DNA of 64,000 bases from Cyclaneusma minus (GCA_037179335.1 JAKZHN010000007.1:1426001-1490000); one strand, 5' to 3'. Counted from the first letter of the stretch, positions 47,235 to 58,884 are shown. Notes: a model not told the origin generated them from the sequence alone. Translations and numbers: made by a program.

Positions 47235-48330
47235 AATGGCTCACTTATCCCTCGTCGGTAAGTAAGAGATTCAGTGAACAGGCAGTATACTAGCATATCT
47301 CAAACCCAGTTCCCCTTTTCAAAGAAATCGACCCCACGGATTACATCCTGCCAACAACGGTTGTTAAAAAGGGGTCAAAAGGCGTCCTAGGAAGCAAACT
47401 GTACCCCTGAGTACAAGCCATCATAGCACATCCCTTTCTCACAACCCCATTCACCAACATTTGACCTACAAGCCTCAATCTAACACAACCCAATTAAGAA
47501 ACGAACGGTCAGATGGGTAGAGGATATCACGTATCGTTCACATTATCATGTTGCTGGTTGGACCAAGTTTGCCATGATGATACACGATTCCAACGATATC
47601 CCGGCATCAACCCCGGTCTGGTACTCTTGCGGGGTGGGTTTGATGGATAGAAATATGAAATAAAAATAGGTACCTGGACAATGGACCACTGTGGTCCTGA
47701 AAGAGGTTGATGGACGGGGATTATTGGGAAGTGGACAGACACTCACTCCGTGATATACAATGCCCGAAAGTCCTAATTCGGCAGTTCTAGACCACCAAAC
47801 ATTCAAACCTATCACTTTCTCTCAGATAGATATATGTCTCAGTAGTCTCACGGTCTCACTTCCAAGTCCCCAAGGGGTCCTCATGGCAACCATCACTCGG
47901 TTCAAACCAGGTAGCAGTCAGGGAGAAGATGTCATTTTCCCCTAATTTTCGTCTAATTTTCCCAATTTTCCTCTAAACTTTTGGATCTGGCCGGAGAAAA
48001 ACAGCTCCCTTGCAGGACTGGCAGGGGCAGAAAAGGCAAGACAACCGCGCCAATCTAGAAAGATGAGGAAAGAGCAAATGTGACCTGTCAGCTGATCACG
48101 CAGGACCTGCATGTCTCGGTGCTGCAGCTCAGGCACCGAGACACCCGGCATATACCTGTGCAACCTTTGCCTCGCAACACCCGAAGGTCCCAACCACCAG
48201 GTTTTGCTGATCAGAGCGATCGGTTTCATGTTTCATCGCCGAAGCAACCAGGAAGTCCCGGAGTCCAGAACCACCCCTGTGGTATCACAAACCGTCATGA
48301 CGTTCCTCGCTACACACACCAGCCGCCAGC

Positions 48331-49841
48331 TCACAACTTCTCGCCCTTCTCCTCCTTAGCAGCGCCGTACTTCTTGAGTCGGATAGCCTGCACGCTGATG
48401 AAGCCAGTAGTATCGCTGGGCGCAAAGTCACCAATCTCGTCCATCGAGCTTTCGCTGGCATCGTACAGCTTCTCCGTGTCACTGCTGCGTCCCAGCACGC
48501 TGAAGCTGCCCTTGTAGCAGCGGCAGCGCACAGTACCGTTCACGTTCTTCTGCGACGCCACGATGCTGTCCTCGAGGAACTCGCGCTCGGGCGAGAAGTA
48601 CAGGCCGTTGTAGAGGATCTTGGCGTAGTTGAAAGTCACAAACTGGTCGCGGAGAGCACGCACCTCACGGTCGAGGACCAGACCTTCGAGATCGATGTGG
48701 GCGGAGCGCAGGCAGGTGAGACCGGGGGTTTCGTAGCAGCCGCGGGACTTGAGGCCGATGAAGCGGTTCTCGACAATGTCGATGCGACCGACTCCGTGGC
48801 GGCGAGCGATGGCGTTGGTGGCGAGGAAAAGCTCGACGGAGTCAGTGATCTCCTTGCCCTTGGCGATCAGCTTGATGGGCAGACCCTTCTCGAAGACCAA
48901 GGTGAAGTCCTCAGGCTCCTCAGGGGCCTTGCGAGGGTCGACAGTGAGCTTCCACATGTCATCTGGAGCGGTGGTATCGGGGTCCTCCAAGATACCGGCT
49001 TCGTACGAGCAGTGAGCCAGGTTCTCGTCCATGGACCAAGGCTTGCTCTTGGTGCTTGTGACGGGGATACCGGTCTTCTCGGCGTAGTCGAGGAGATCGT
49101 TGCGGCCAGCGAAGCGCTCGTAGAATTCGGGAAGACGCCATGGCGCGATGACCTTGATGGAGGGCTGGAGGGCATAGAACGCAAGCTCGAAACGGACTTG
49201 GTCGTTACCCTTGCCGGTGCATCCGTGGGATACGGCGATACAGCCTTCCTTCTGGGCGACTTTGATCTGGGCGCGGGCGATGACGGGTCGGGCAAGCGAT
49301 GTGCCTATTTGGATTCCGAGTCAGTTTGCGTCGCAGAGAAGCACGTCTTCGGATATGAAGGCGCTTACCGAGCAAGTAGACGTTCTCGTAGATGGCATTG
49401 CATTGCACGGCGGGGAAGCAAAGCTCCTCGATGAACTCCCGGCGGAGATCCTCAACGTAGCAAGCCACGGCACCAATCTTCAGAGCCTTGGCCTTTGCGG
49501 CCTCGAAATCCTCTGCAGATACAACGAATCAGTATATTCTCTTTCTCCCAGACGTAGCAAGGCCAATCGAGTCGATGGCATATTCACATACCCTCTTGAC
49601 CGACATCGGCCATGAAGCACACGACATCGTAGCCCTTCTCGATGAGCCACTTCACTGGTATTGGGTTAGTACTCAAGATCTCAATCGAGATAAACAGCAA
49701 GAGTACTCACAGATACAGCTGGTGTCCAGACCACCGCTGTAGGCAAGACAGACCTGGATCATAAATCAGTATCCATTGCCCTAGACTGACTCACCGCTTC
49801 AAAGCTCCCCAGATCAGTTCACATACCTTATCCTTAGCCAT
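48331..49841 (-). CDS. ARG1: Argininosuccinate synthase
   Basis: Joins citrulline and aspartate with ATP to make argininosuccinate, the penultimate step of arginine synthesis in the cytosol. Five exons on the minus strand, 49841-49827, 49753-49711, 49654-49592, 49512-49369 and 49304-48331, give 412 residues, the usual length. The first exon encodes only MAKDK. The ATP-binding PP-loop AYSGGLDTS is at residues 9-17. FMADVGQEEDFEAAKAKA, SHGCTGKGNDQVRFE and GRIDIVENRFIGLKSRG follow in the expected order. Donors are GTATGT, GTGAGT, GTATGT and GTAAGC, and intron 2 has a perfect TACTAAC branch site. A TGAGTCA element about 230 bp upstream of the ATG suggests general amino-acid control. Identification is secure. 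Confidence 0.97.
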
Positions 49842-50069
49842 CTTGTCGATTTTGCTTCTTGAAAGTTGTAAATGAGCAGTTCAGTAGAGCTGGAGTTCCT
49901 TGAGACGGGAAGGTATGTTGCAAGAGAAGAAGAGTTGTGGTGAGGGAGCAATGGTGTTGATGGCCAGAGCTATGGTGGGGTCCCAGAAATCTTTATCGAG
50001 GAAAAGTTTGGACGAGCTGCGGCTGGTGCGGCGTCTAAGGAGGGGTGTTTGCAGGGCGTTAAGGCACGC

Positions 50070-50076
50070 TGAGTCA
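50070..50076. promoter_or_regulatory. Gcn4/CPC1-type site TGAGTCA
   Basis: A perfect TGAGTCA (TGACTCA on the other strand) lies 229 bp upstream of the ARG1 ATG. This is the binding sequence of the Gcn4/CpcA/CPC1 bZIP activators that induce amino-acid genes on starvation. Position and target gene make a real site likely. Confidence 0.65.
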
Positions 50077-50316
50077 CTTTCTCCGCGCGGGGTGAAGCTT
50101 TGAGAGGCTGAGAGATCACCAGAGAGGTTAAAACTGCCTCAGAAATTTCCTGCTGCAGCCTGCAGTAGCATGACCAAATATTAATTCAATTCTTAATATC
50201 TCTGCAGATGATCAGAACACGTTGTTGGAGAGCGACAACTGAAGAGAGTCGATATCGAACATTCCGATTTCGGACTTCTTGGAGATTAGCACAAGAACGA
50301 GAAATGCGTGAAGAGC

Positions 50317-50412
50317 AATGGTGAAAACAGCCGGGTCCCGAAGGACAGAATTGATTCTGAACTATCTGATACATATGCACTCCTCATGTGCACCGCCAGT
50401 GCACCCTATCCA
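50317..50412 (+). repeat. Dispersed repeat, copy 3
   Basis: Third copy of the unit seen at 45,622 and 46,147, starting CAATGGTGAAAACAGCCGGG. It lacks the TCCTG before CACCGCCAGTGCACC and has GAACTATC for CACTATC. It sits in the ARG1/TUB2 spacer, away from the transposon island. Confidence 0.75.
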
Positions 50413-50700
50413 CAATGCGCGTCGATGGCCCGCTCAACAACACACACGTATTGTTGGCAGCAGTCAAGGGACATTCACACATCTGTAGGCACAACCTTTT
50501 GTCTGAGAGTAGTATCTTGAATTACTCGCAACTACCGACTATTTTTCTTTTTTTTTGGTAAAAGCAACCACCAAGGCTCCATGCCGCTTCGCCTTGCCTC
50601 AATTAAAGAATCGCTTGACAAAGATTCACTAATGAACTAGACCAGCACTGCCACTCCACAAGTGGAGTACCGTGGCGGGTCCATCACAGCATCAAGTCGC

Positions 50701-52485
50701 TTATTCCTCAGCCTCCAAAGGAGCCTCCTCGTCGTACTCCTCCTCGCCCTCAGAGACCGAGGCCTCCTGGTACTGCTGGTACTCGGAAACCAAGTCGTTC
50801 ATGTTGGACTCGGCCTCAGTGAACTCCATCTCGTCCATACCCTCACCAGTGTACCAATGCAAGAAAGCCTTGCGTCGGAACATGGCAGTGAACTGGTCAC
50901 CAACACGCTTGAAGAGCTCCTGGATCGAGGTCGAGTTGCCGACGAAGGTCGACGACATCTTGAGGCCACGGGGAGGGATGGAGCAGAGAGCGGTCTGCAC
51001 GTTGTTGGGAATCCACTCCACGAAGTACGACGAGTTCTTGTTCTGGACGTTGCGCATCTGGTCCTCAACCTCCTTCATGGAGACCTTTCCACGGCTAGCA
51101 CAGAGTCAGTATATGCTTCTAGTTGGGTGCAGGAGGGTGGATTCGACACTTACAAGATGGCAGAGCAAGTCAGGTAGCGACCGTTGCGGAAGTCAGAGGC
51201 AGCCATCATGTTCTTGGGGTCGAACATCTGCTGGGTCAACTCAGGAACAGTGACAGCACGGAACGAGTAAGCGCCACGGCTGGTGAGAGGAGCGAATCCG
51301 ACCATGAAGAAGTGGAGACGAGGGAAGGGAACCATGTTGACAGCAAGCTTGCGGAGATCCGAGTTGAGCTGACCAGGGAAACGGAGACAGGTGGTGACAC
51401 CGGACATGACGGCGGAGACCAAGTGGTTCAGGTCACCGTACGAGGGGTTGGAGAGCTTGAGGGTTCTCATGCAGATGTCGTACAAAGCCTCGTTGTCGAT
51501 ACAGAAGGTCTCGTCCGAGTTCTCGACAAGCTGGTGGACGGAAAGGGTGGCGTTGTAAGGCTCAACAACGGTGTCGGAGACCTTGGGGGATGGAACAACC
51601 GAGAAGGTAGCCATCATGCGGTCGGGGAACTCCTCACGGATCTTGGAGATCAAGAGCGTACCCATACCGGCACCAGTTCCACCACCGAGAGAGTGGGTGA
51701 TTTGGAAACCCTGGAGGCAGTCGCAGCCCTCGGCCTCACGACGGACAACATCGAGGACTTGGTCGACAAGCTCAGCACCCTCAGTGTAGTGACCCTTGGC
51801 CCAGTTGTTACCGGCACCAGACTGACCGAAAACGAAGTTGTCGGGGCGGAAGAGCTGACCGAAGGGACCGGCGCGGACAGCATCCATGGTACCTGGCTCC
51901 AAGTCGACCAGGACGGCACGGGGGACATACTTGTTGCCGGAGGCCTGTGAAAGAGGTGTCAACGCATGCACTGCAAAGCACATCCTGGTTAAGGGATGTG
52001 CGTGGGAAAATACCAAGTACCTCGTTGAAGTAGACGTTCATACGCTCGAGCTGGAGGTCGGAGGTACCATTGTAACTAGGCGCCAGTTAGCAGTTGTTGA
52101 CCGGGCGGAGAGCACTCGACTTACACTCCGGAGCCATCGAGACCATGCTCGCCCGAGATGGTCTGCCTATTATAGCTGTTAGCATAGTGGCCGCGCAGTC
52201 GCGTGGTGAGCGATTTCGCGGTCGAGGTAAACACACCAGAAGGCAGCACCGATTTGGTTACCCTTTCACACTGTCAGCTACAGCTCCAGCAATTGGAGCT
52301 CTGGACACGACTTACGCATTGACCGGTCTGGAGGTGAACCTGTAGCGCGAAGAGCACAGGTTAGCATGGTGGTCGACTCTCGTTCAGCACTGGAGGGGTA
52401 GGCAAAAAGGGGCCAAGCAGAGGCTGACGAGCCCTTGAGCTCTTGGATTTAGGAGTGTGCTTGTGCGACTCACGATTTCACGCAT
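50701..52485 (-). CDS. TUB2: Beta-tubulin
   Basis: Beta subunit of the microtubule heterodimer. Seven exons on the minus strand, 52485-52474 (MREI), 52339-52316, 52262-52237, 52166-52125, 52075-52021, 51944-51154 and 51094-50701, give exactly 447 residues. Landmarks are VHLQTGQCGNQIGAAFW, the GTP-binding loop GGGTGAGMG, the autoregulatory MREI start and an acidic tail ending EEAPLEAEE. The tiny 5' exons are typical of Pezizomycotina tub2. Codons linked to benzimidazole resistance are wild type: His6, Tyr50, Phe167, and Glu198 and Phe200 in the context DETFCIDNEAL, so the strain should be carbendazim-sensitive at these sites. The gene is divergent from GCN20 with 549 bp between their ATGs. It is the best single marker in the window for placing the species. 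Confidence 0.98.
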
Positions 52486-53034
52486 GTTGACGACTGGTAG
52501 GTAATAACTGCACCGATTGATGTGTAGCTGGAGTTGGGAATGCGGAGGGAGGCGGCGCGGAGTTGGAGAACAGAGGATGAAGAGGTGTTGTTCTTGTGGG
52601 ACAGCGGTCGGTGTGGAAAGTACACAAATCGCTAGTGGGAGCTTCCCGCGCCAAACAACCAATCGGGCAGGTGCACGGGCCACGCCCCACCAGGCACGGC
52701 TCGTGGCCAGTTCCAGAGAGAGCGATATCAGGGCCGCTTCAAAGAATTGTAGTAAATTCCATGCAGATTTATTTGTACTAGTTTGGATCAAGACAAGGCA
52801 TTCTGAGTCAATGAATGGTCCGACTTGTTCTAATTAATTCCAATAAGTTCTGCCTACTTAAGAAGTCCGCTGTTGGCACATATCAGAAGGAAGGGTCGCC
52901 CCGAGGTACGCTAAGTAAGGGTACGCTATCCCCGGTTGGCGGCCGCATCCAAACCACTGGAAAAGGCTGATCGGAGCGCATGGCATGAATTAGAGACATA
53001 GCTTCGACGTCCCTCGTTGTCGCAACACGCAAAC
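52486..53034. promoter_or_regulatory. Bidirectional TUB2/GCN20 promoter region
   Basis: This 549-bp region lies between the divergent start codons of beta-tubulin and Gcn20. It contains no gene and must hold both promoters. I see no clear TATA box on either side. Confidence 0.6.
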
Positions 53035-55287
53035 ATGGAGGCCCAAATCAGATCCATCCTGCCAAATATCGACCCCGTCGTGTCCGAGTACTCGGCGGGC
53101 TACCTCAACCATGCTGCGAAGGCCTACGTTCCAGAGGATGCTACGGGCCAGACGCCACTGGAAGAGGCTGCCGAATCCATCACCTCTATCCTGGTCTCAG
53201 CCTCCGGGGACTTCTCTCCAGAAAACGAAAAGAAGATAAGGGACTTCGTCCAGCAATGGGTCGCCAAGTTCGATGCTGCCAGCGGCGCAAATGGCGAGCG
53301 AAGACTGAACTCGTCCGCCAGGAAGCTCGACCAGGCCATCCAGGTCGGAGCCCAGCGGAACATGTCTTCCACTCTCGCTGTATCGACCGGTGGAGTAGAT
53401 CTAGAGTCTGCTAACGCCAGGAAAATCGAGTCCAAGGTTGACCGCAAGAAGCTCGAGAAGGCCGAGCGGAAAATTGCTGCTAAGCAGAGCAAGAAGGTCT
53501 TCAAGGCCGTCGAGTACGAGGCTTCCCGCCTGATCAACCAGCCAGATGAGGCTCAGTCATACGAGGAGTTCTTCATGGCCGTCAATCCCCTTCAGCTTGG
53601 CCAGGCACAGGCAAAGAGCAAGGATATCAAGGTGGACGGTATTGATGTTTCTATCGGCGGTCTTAGGATTTTGACCGATACCAGCTTGACACTGGCTTAT
53701 GGTCGGAGATATGGTCTTGTTGGTCAGAACGGTATCGGAAAGTCTACCTTGCTTCGGGCCTTGGCAAGGAGAGAACTGGCTATTCCTGTTCACATCTCCA
53801 TTCTTCACGTGGAGCAGGAAATCACTGGAGACGACACACCAGCCATACAGGCTGTACTTGACGCAGATGTATGGCGGAAACATCTGTTGGCAGAACAAGC
53901 CAAACTCATAAGACAGCTCGGGGACATCGAAAAGGAGCGATCTCAATTGGCAGACACCTCAGCTGATGCCGTGCGGCTGGATAAGGAGCGGGAAGGTTTC
54001 GATCAGACCCTGGGTGACGTCCAAGGCAAGCTGGCCGAGATGGAGTCAGACAAGGCAGAGTCACGAGCAGCAACAATTCTGGCTGGTCTTGGATTCTCGC
54101 CAGAAAGGCAACAATTTGCAACAAAGACCTTCTCCGGAGGTTGGCGAATGCGTCTGGCTCTAGCAAGAGCACTTTTCTGCGAACCGGATCTCTTATTACT
54201 CGACGAACCGTCTAACATGTTGGACGTCCCATCTATCACTTTCTTGTCTAACTACCTCCAAGGCTACCCAAGTACCGTCTTGGTGGTTTCCCACGACAGA
54301 GCTTTCCTCAACGAGGTTGCCACCGACATCATCCACCAACACTCCGAACGTCTCGACTACTACAAGGGAGCCAACTTCGACTCTTTCTACGCCACCAAGG
54401 AAGAGCGTCGCAAGACCGCTCAGCGCGAATACGAGAACCAAATGGTGCAACGCGCCCATTTGCAAGCCTTTATCGACAAGTTCCGCTACAACGCCGCCAA
54501 GTCCTCCGAAGCCCAATCCCGCATCAAGAAGCTCGAAAAGATGCCGGTCCTCGAGCCCCCCGAGAGCGTCTACACCGTGCACTTCAAGTTCCCCGACGTC
54601 GAAAAGCTTTCCCCACCCATTGTGCAAATGTCCGACGTGACCTTTGGCTACACCAAAGACAAGATCCTCCTCAAAAACGTTGATCTCGACGTACAGCTCG
54701 ATTCGCGAATCGGCATCGTGGGCCCTAACGGTGCCGGTAAAACCACTATTCTGAAATTGCTGATCGGAAAATTGTCACCCACTTCTGGACTTATTTCGCA
54801 GCACCCCCGTCTTCGCATCGGCTTCTTCGCCCAACACCACGTCGACGCTCTCGACTTGACCACCTCCGCCGTCTCTTTCATGGCCAAAACCTACCCCGGC
54901 CGCAACGACGAAGAATACCGACGCCACCTCGGCGCCTTCGGCATCACCGGCACCACCGGCCTGCAAAAGATGGAACTCCTTTCCGGAGGTCAAAAGTCGC
55001 GTGTCGCATTTGCCTGCATTTCCTTAACAAACCCACACATCTTGGTACTCGACGAACCGTCTAATCACTTAGATATTGAAGCCATGGATGCTCTTAGCAG
55101 TGCGCTGAATGAGTTTAAGGGTGGCGTGTTGATGGTGAGTCACGATGTGACGATGTTGCAGACAGTGTGTACGAGCTTGTGGGTTTGTGATGGGGGAACG
55201 GTGGAGAAGTTTCCGGGTGATGTGCAGGCGTATAAGAAGCGGATTGCGGCGCAGGCGGATGCGGCAGGTGTGGTTGCTGCGCATTAG
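53035..55287 (+). CDS. GCN20: ABCF ATPase Gcn20
   Basis: Soluble ABC-F protein. In yeast, Gcn20 works with Gcn1 on ribosomes to activate the eIF2-alpha kinase Gcn2 during amino-acid starvation. One uninterrupted exon of 750 codons. I place the start at the ATG at 53035 (MEAQIRSILPNIDPVVSEYS), because the six codons before it begin with TTG. The N-terminal Gcn1-binding helical region covers about 1-190. ABC domain 1 has Walker A GQNGIGKST near 229, signature FSGGWRMRLALAR near 365 and Walker B LLLLDEPS near 385. ABC domain 2 has GPNGAGKT near 562, LSGGQKSRVAF near 648 and ILVLDEPSNHLD near 669. No membrane segments. Length and architecture match Gcn20 orthologues. It is divergently transcribed from TUB2. 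Confidence 0.95.
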   Translation: MEAQIRSILPNIDPVVSEYSAGYLNHAAKAYVPEDATGQTPLEEAAESITSILVSASGDFSPENEKKIRDFVQQWVAKFDAASGANGERRLNSSARKLDQAIQVGAQRNMSSTLAVSTGGVDLESANARKIESKVDRKKLEKAERKIAAKQSKKVFKAVEYEASRLINQPDEAQSYEEFFMAVNPLQLGQAQAKSKDIKVDGIDVSIGGLRILTDTSLTLAYGRRYGLVGQNGIGKSTLLRALARRELAIPVHISILHVEQEITGDDTPAIQAVLDADVWRKHLLAEQAKLIRQLGDIEKERSQLADTSADAVRLDKEREGFDQTLGDVQGKLAEMESDKAESRAATILAGLGFSPERQQFATKTFSGGWRMRLALARALFCEPDLLLLDEPSNMLDVPSITFLSNYLQGYPSTVLVVSHDRAFLNEVATDIIHQHSERLDYYKGANFDSFYATKEERRKTAQREYENQMVQRAHLQAFIDKFRYNAAKSSEAQSRIKKLEKMPVLEPPESVYTVHFKFPDVEKLSPPIVQMSDVTFGYTKDKILLKNVDLDVQLDSRIGIVGPNGAGKTTILKLLIGKLSPTSGLISQHPRLRIGFFAQHHVDALDLTTSAVSFMAKTYPGRNDEEYRRHLGAFGITGTTGLQKMELLSGGQKSRVAFACISLTNPHILVLDEPSNHLDIEAMDALSSALNEFKGGVLMVSHDVTMLQTVCTSLWVCDGGTVEKFPGDVQAYKKRIAAQADAAGVVAAH

Positions 55288-56278
55288 ATGGGAGAAGGGG
55301 GTTGGCGGCTGAGGGGGAAGAAATGGGCTTTATGAGACAATGAAAGAGGCTTTATGAGCAACCAAGATGTGTGATATGATTGTGTGAGTGTGTGAAAACT
55401 GTGAAGTACGAATGCTTTGATATTCCAAGGAGATACTGTGTGTCTGTGATATGTCTGAGCCACCAATGACTACGGCGCTATGAAAAACGGTCAGAGACTC
55501 GGAGTAGCTTGGTTTTGACAAGAAGTTCATGCGCCCCGCTATTTCAGTGACCGAGTCTGTTCCCTGGATCCTTGCGGTTTGGCCCGTTTGGAGAGTTCTG
55601 TTTCTAGTATTCTATTGACTATGGTTGTATGCAGGATCACAGACATCGTCGTGTTTCATGGCCAGATAAGGCAGTCAGATATCAATCCCAGCGTCCTATA
55701 CCCGTCACTGAAAGATAAGCTATAGGCATCTAGTGCCCGCCATTTGTACGTGTCCAGTATTCAAAACAGCATGGCCATCTTCTTCCCCCCATTGACCATT
55801 CACCACATACTCACACAAGCTATAGCAAGAGTCAAAACATTCATAACGTCATCACATTGACTAACTACATGTATCAGCCCAGTGCCATACTGCCATCGCA
55901 ACTCCATATCGACCGTAATCGCTATTTCCCGTTCCCTCCGCTAAAGGCTGAAATAAGAAAGAGACCACACCATATGGATGAACCACATAATGTCCAGCCG
56001 GGAAGTATTTCTCTAGTGCCATGCCCCGTACGAACTATGTAGCACGTATCATAAAGAGCAACAAAAAAACAAGCTATTTCAACACCTCCCATGCCGTTGC
56101 CGTGTATCTTATACAACAAAAAAATCATAATCAATCCCTCAACTCCCCATTTTGCATCCCTCTTTGCATGTATCATGAAGCCTAGAAAGAAACATCCCTT
56201 CAATGGACACTTTCTTTCAAAAGACAACTTCTTTCAAGAGACTCCTCAAACAAGCAGTCTAAATCAGATATTCGCAAT
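55288..56278. other. Intergenic spacer between convergent genes
   Basis: This 991-bp spacer separates the 3' ends of GCN20 and the sirtuin gene. It is somewhat AT-rich and has no supported gene, repeat or RNA. Confidence 0.5.
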
Positions 56279-58320
56279 CTAGTGAGAGCGACGTCTGTTC
56301 TCCTCAGACAGACTGACACGATTCTCCTTCCCCATCTCGGCTTTCTCTTGCTTCTTGAGCGGCGGTGATTTGCGCGAAGCGACAGGGGTTGGGAGGTTCA
56401 TGTCGAATTCATCAACGTCGGAGGATTCTTGCGAGTCTTTGATGAATTTCTCTTCCTCTTTCTTGGGCGTCTTGACGAGGAAGCCGTTCAGCGTGCTCTG
56501 CTGCTTGGGAGGAGTTGGTTTGTCTTGTTTGGGCTCGTCATGTCTGGGATTTAGCAGATAGGGCCTGCGATACTTGTCCTTGGATTCTTCTAGGGAAAGC
56601 TTGGAGCCGTATGCCATAGGTTCGGAAGGCTTGCCTAGGAGCTTTTCCCTGGGATATTTGTTCACGATACTGTTGGAAGAGCCTGGTTTGGACGGCTCTG
56701 CTCTCACCTGCTTTGTGGATGAACAGGGGGAGAGGGTCTGGACTGTGAAGCTATAACGGCTGACAAAGCCCTCTTCTCGCTTCACAACAATCTTCTGGTC
56801 CTTGGGAATCATCTCATGCTTAAGGTCCCAGCCAGCACGCTTGCAGAGCTCAGCGACAACAACATCGCAGTCTCCCAGCATGTCGACATCGAATTCGACA
56901 TGGTTGACGGGGGTGCGTGAGATATACACCTGAGGGATGGAAGGGTGCAGGTAAGGAACAACTTCAGAGACGGGAGCCACCTTGAGCGAGGTGCCGATGA
57001 CGATGACGAGATCCACGAGATGGCGGTCGTGGTTGGTCAGTCGCTCGGAGAAAACGTCAGGGAGCTGTTCACCGAAGAAGGTAATGTCAGGCTTCATGAT
57101 TCCTTCGTGCAGCATGTCATAATCCTCCTCATCTGTAGAGTCGTCTTGACCATCGACCCAGCGCTGACGCTTCTTCTTGTCGCCATTGCTGGAGCGCTTC
57201 CTCTTCATGCCTGCGGGGGCGCGGGCTGCTCGTAAGTTCTGAGTGCATCTCGTGCATTTGGGAATACGGCCAGCACGGATGTCGGGGAAGATGGTCTCGC
57301 CGGGGACTTGGTGGTGGCACTTGATACAGGAAGCGGTGGCAAACGATCCGTGACACTGGATCAGCTTCTCAGGCTTGATGCCTGCTGCTGATTCAATGTT
57401 GTCGATGTTTTGCGAGTAGTTCGTTAGGAGCTTGCCTTTGTCTTGAAGTAGCTTGATAAAGGCATGTGTAGGAGTGAACCGTTCGATCGACGGCAGAATG
57501 TCACGTGCGACTTGGTAGAATATGGTAGGATCATCTTTGAATGTGCCGATGTCAAAGACGTCTTGAGCATCGTCAAGACCGAGATGGGCTAGCTTCCGAT
57601 AGAGACCGATGTCCTTTGAGCGGAAATCCGGGATTCCAAGCGACGTGGAAATGCCTGCTCCTGTAATCACGATGATGTTGTTGGACGTCTGGATCAGCTT
57701 GACAACATCGTCCACAGTGTTGTGGTGTGGCAACTTGACGCGTTTGCGAAGTTCGCGGCTTAGAGCCCAGCCCAGCAACTTGTAATAGGAGTCGTCGGGT
57801 TGATCCGATTCTGCAGGACGAGGACGAACACCAAAAGCCGACAGAAGCTTTCTGGCAGAATAGGCTTGGATGTCCATTGCCTGCCTGATGAATTCTTCAG
57901 GACCAACATCCCGGAGCAATTGTCGGAGTTGCTGCGCTTCCTGCAAGGTGCAGGTGTCGCGGTCTGTGGGCACGCTTAGGAACAAGTCACGGGACTGGGT
58001 TCAGGAGACTTACCTTGACCAGCGAGCTGCTCATCTTCAACTTTCTCAATCCGGCCATCGTAGACAGAGCCCGTCACGGATGATACATCGTCGTCGCTGT
58101 CGCTATCATCGTTGTCGGTGTCGGCATCCTCGTTGCTGGCTCCGCTATGGTCGTCGCGCTTCTCGGCGTGGTGATGGAGGTCGTGCGACGTGTAGCCGGC
58201 CAACGCGCGCTGGACGCCGGCGTCAATCTCGCCATCCGAATTGAAGTCGATCACTGGGTGGGCTCGGGCTTTCATGGGACTACCCTGTGACAGCTGTGAG
58301 GAGGGCGGGGCGGAGTCCAT
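56279..58320 (-). CDS. SIR2: Sir2/Hst1-type NAD-dependent histone deacetylase
   Basis: Class I sirtuin that removes acetyl groups from histone lysines using NAD, expected in the nucleus. Two exons, 58320-58014 and 57963-56279, are separated by a 49-bp intron (GTAAGT donor, CCTAAG branch, CAG acceptor) and give 663 residues. Residues 1-100 are acidic. A Sir2-family N-terminal region follows (LRQLLRDVGPEEFIRQAM, KLLSAFGVRP). The catalytic core begins near 200 with VITGAGISTSLGIPDFRS, has TNYSQNIDNIE, the catalytic His in QCHGSF near 306, and zinc ligands CIKC and CTRC near 313 and 340 with a Lys-rich insert after the second pair. IGTSLKVAPVSEV and VEFDVDMLGDCD complete the fold. The C-terminal 200 residues are disordered. 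SIR2 and HST1 are not distinguishable here, so the symbol denotes the type. Confidence 0.92.
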
Positions 58321-58884
58321 CTTGTTTGCCGTGGTGGTGGATTCCGATGGTTGTTTGTGGCGGGCGGAGCGTGTCTACATGTCTGTGGTTTATATTTCGA
58401 AGACGAAGAGAGCCGGGACGGAACGCGCTGTGCAGGTCGAGCCAAGCGAGGCCAGAGTTAGGTGCTCTCGTCCTAATCGGGTATGGCGGCTTCACGTGAC
58501 TGGGCCATGACATCTGTGCCTTTCCACTCTCGGTTGATATTGCATTCTTTATAATTCTTGATCCGACTTCTAGGTCCATTTCTATACGCTTTCTTCTATT
58601 TTATTCGGTGTTTGTGGCTCTTAGCAATGGTTTGAACAACGCATTTGGACTTCTAACTCCGCTACCTAATTATCTATCGAAGCTCGGGCCATCTAAATCT
58701 TGGAAAGCGTGCTCTCTCCAGTCTCCAAGAATTTCAAGCGCGATTAAGTGTGTAACTTCCCGCCTTTAATGTTCGACCCTTCCTATTCGCAGCATAAAAA
58801 CTGTTCAACATGGAAGCCATTTTGAAGGACGGCTTTCGAGGGTGACATAGGCTCGATCCGAATCCTGTACCTACTCGGCACATC
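58321..58884. promoter_or_regulatory. Bidirectional promoter region between sirtuin and FUSC genes
   Basis: This 564-bp region lies between divergent start codons. It is free of supported genes and should hold both promoters. Confidence 0.55.

Larger units (their letters stand above)
44693..48330. other. Repeat-scarred, gene-poor spacer
   Basis: About 3.6 kb with no gene I can support. Composition returns to normal at once after the target-site duplication. It holds an imperfect palindrome (44727-44761), two copies of a roughly 95-bp dispersed repeat (45,622 and 46,147), a two-unit duplication near 45,870 and two adjacent palindromes (47,181-47,234). Open frames at 45009-45470, 46561-46917 and 47546-47815 have no domains and I leave them out. 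Confidence 0.5.
49842..50700. other. Intergenic spacer with ARG1 promoter
   Basis: This 859-bp region holds the ARG1 promoter, the 3' region of the beta-tubulin gene and a third copy of the dispersed repeat (50,317-50,412), which separates the two. I see no additional gene. Confidence 0.6.

Noticed and set aside
48697..49434. 245-codon plus-strand open frame over ARG1
   Set aside because: Antisense shadow of the argininosuccinate synthase exons.
51123..51950. 275-codon plus-strand open frame over beta-tubulin
   Set aside because: It is a shadow of the highly codon-biased tubulin gene on the opposite strand.
53017..53034. Six extra N-terminal codons for Gcn20
   Set aside because: They begin with TTG; the ATG at 53035 gives the family-typical start.
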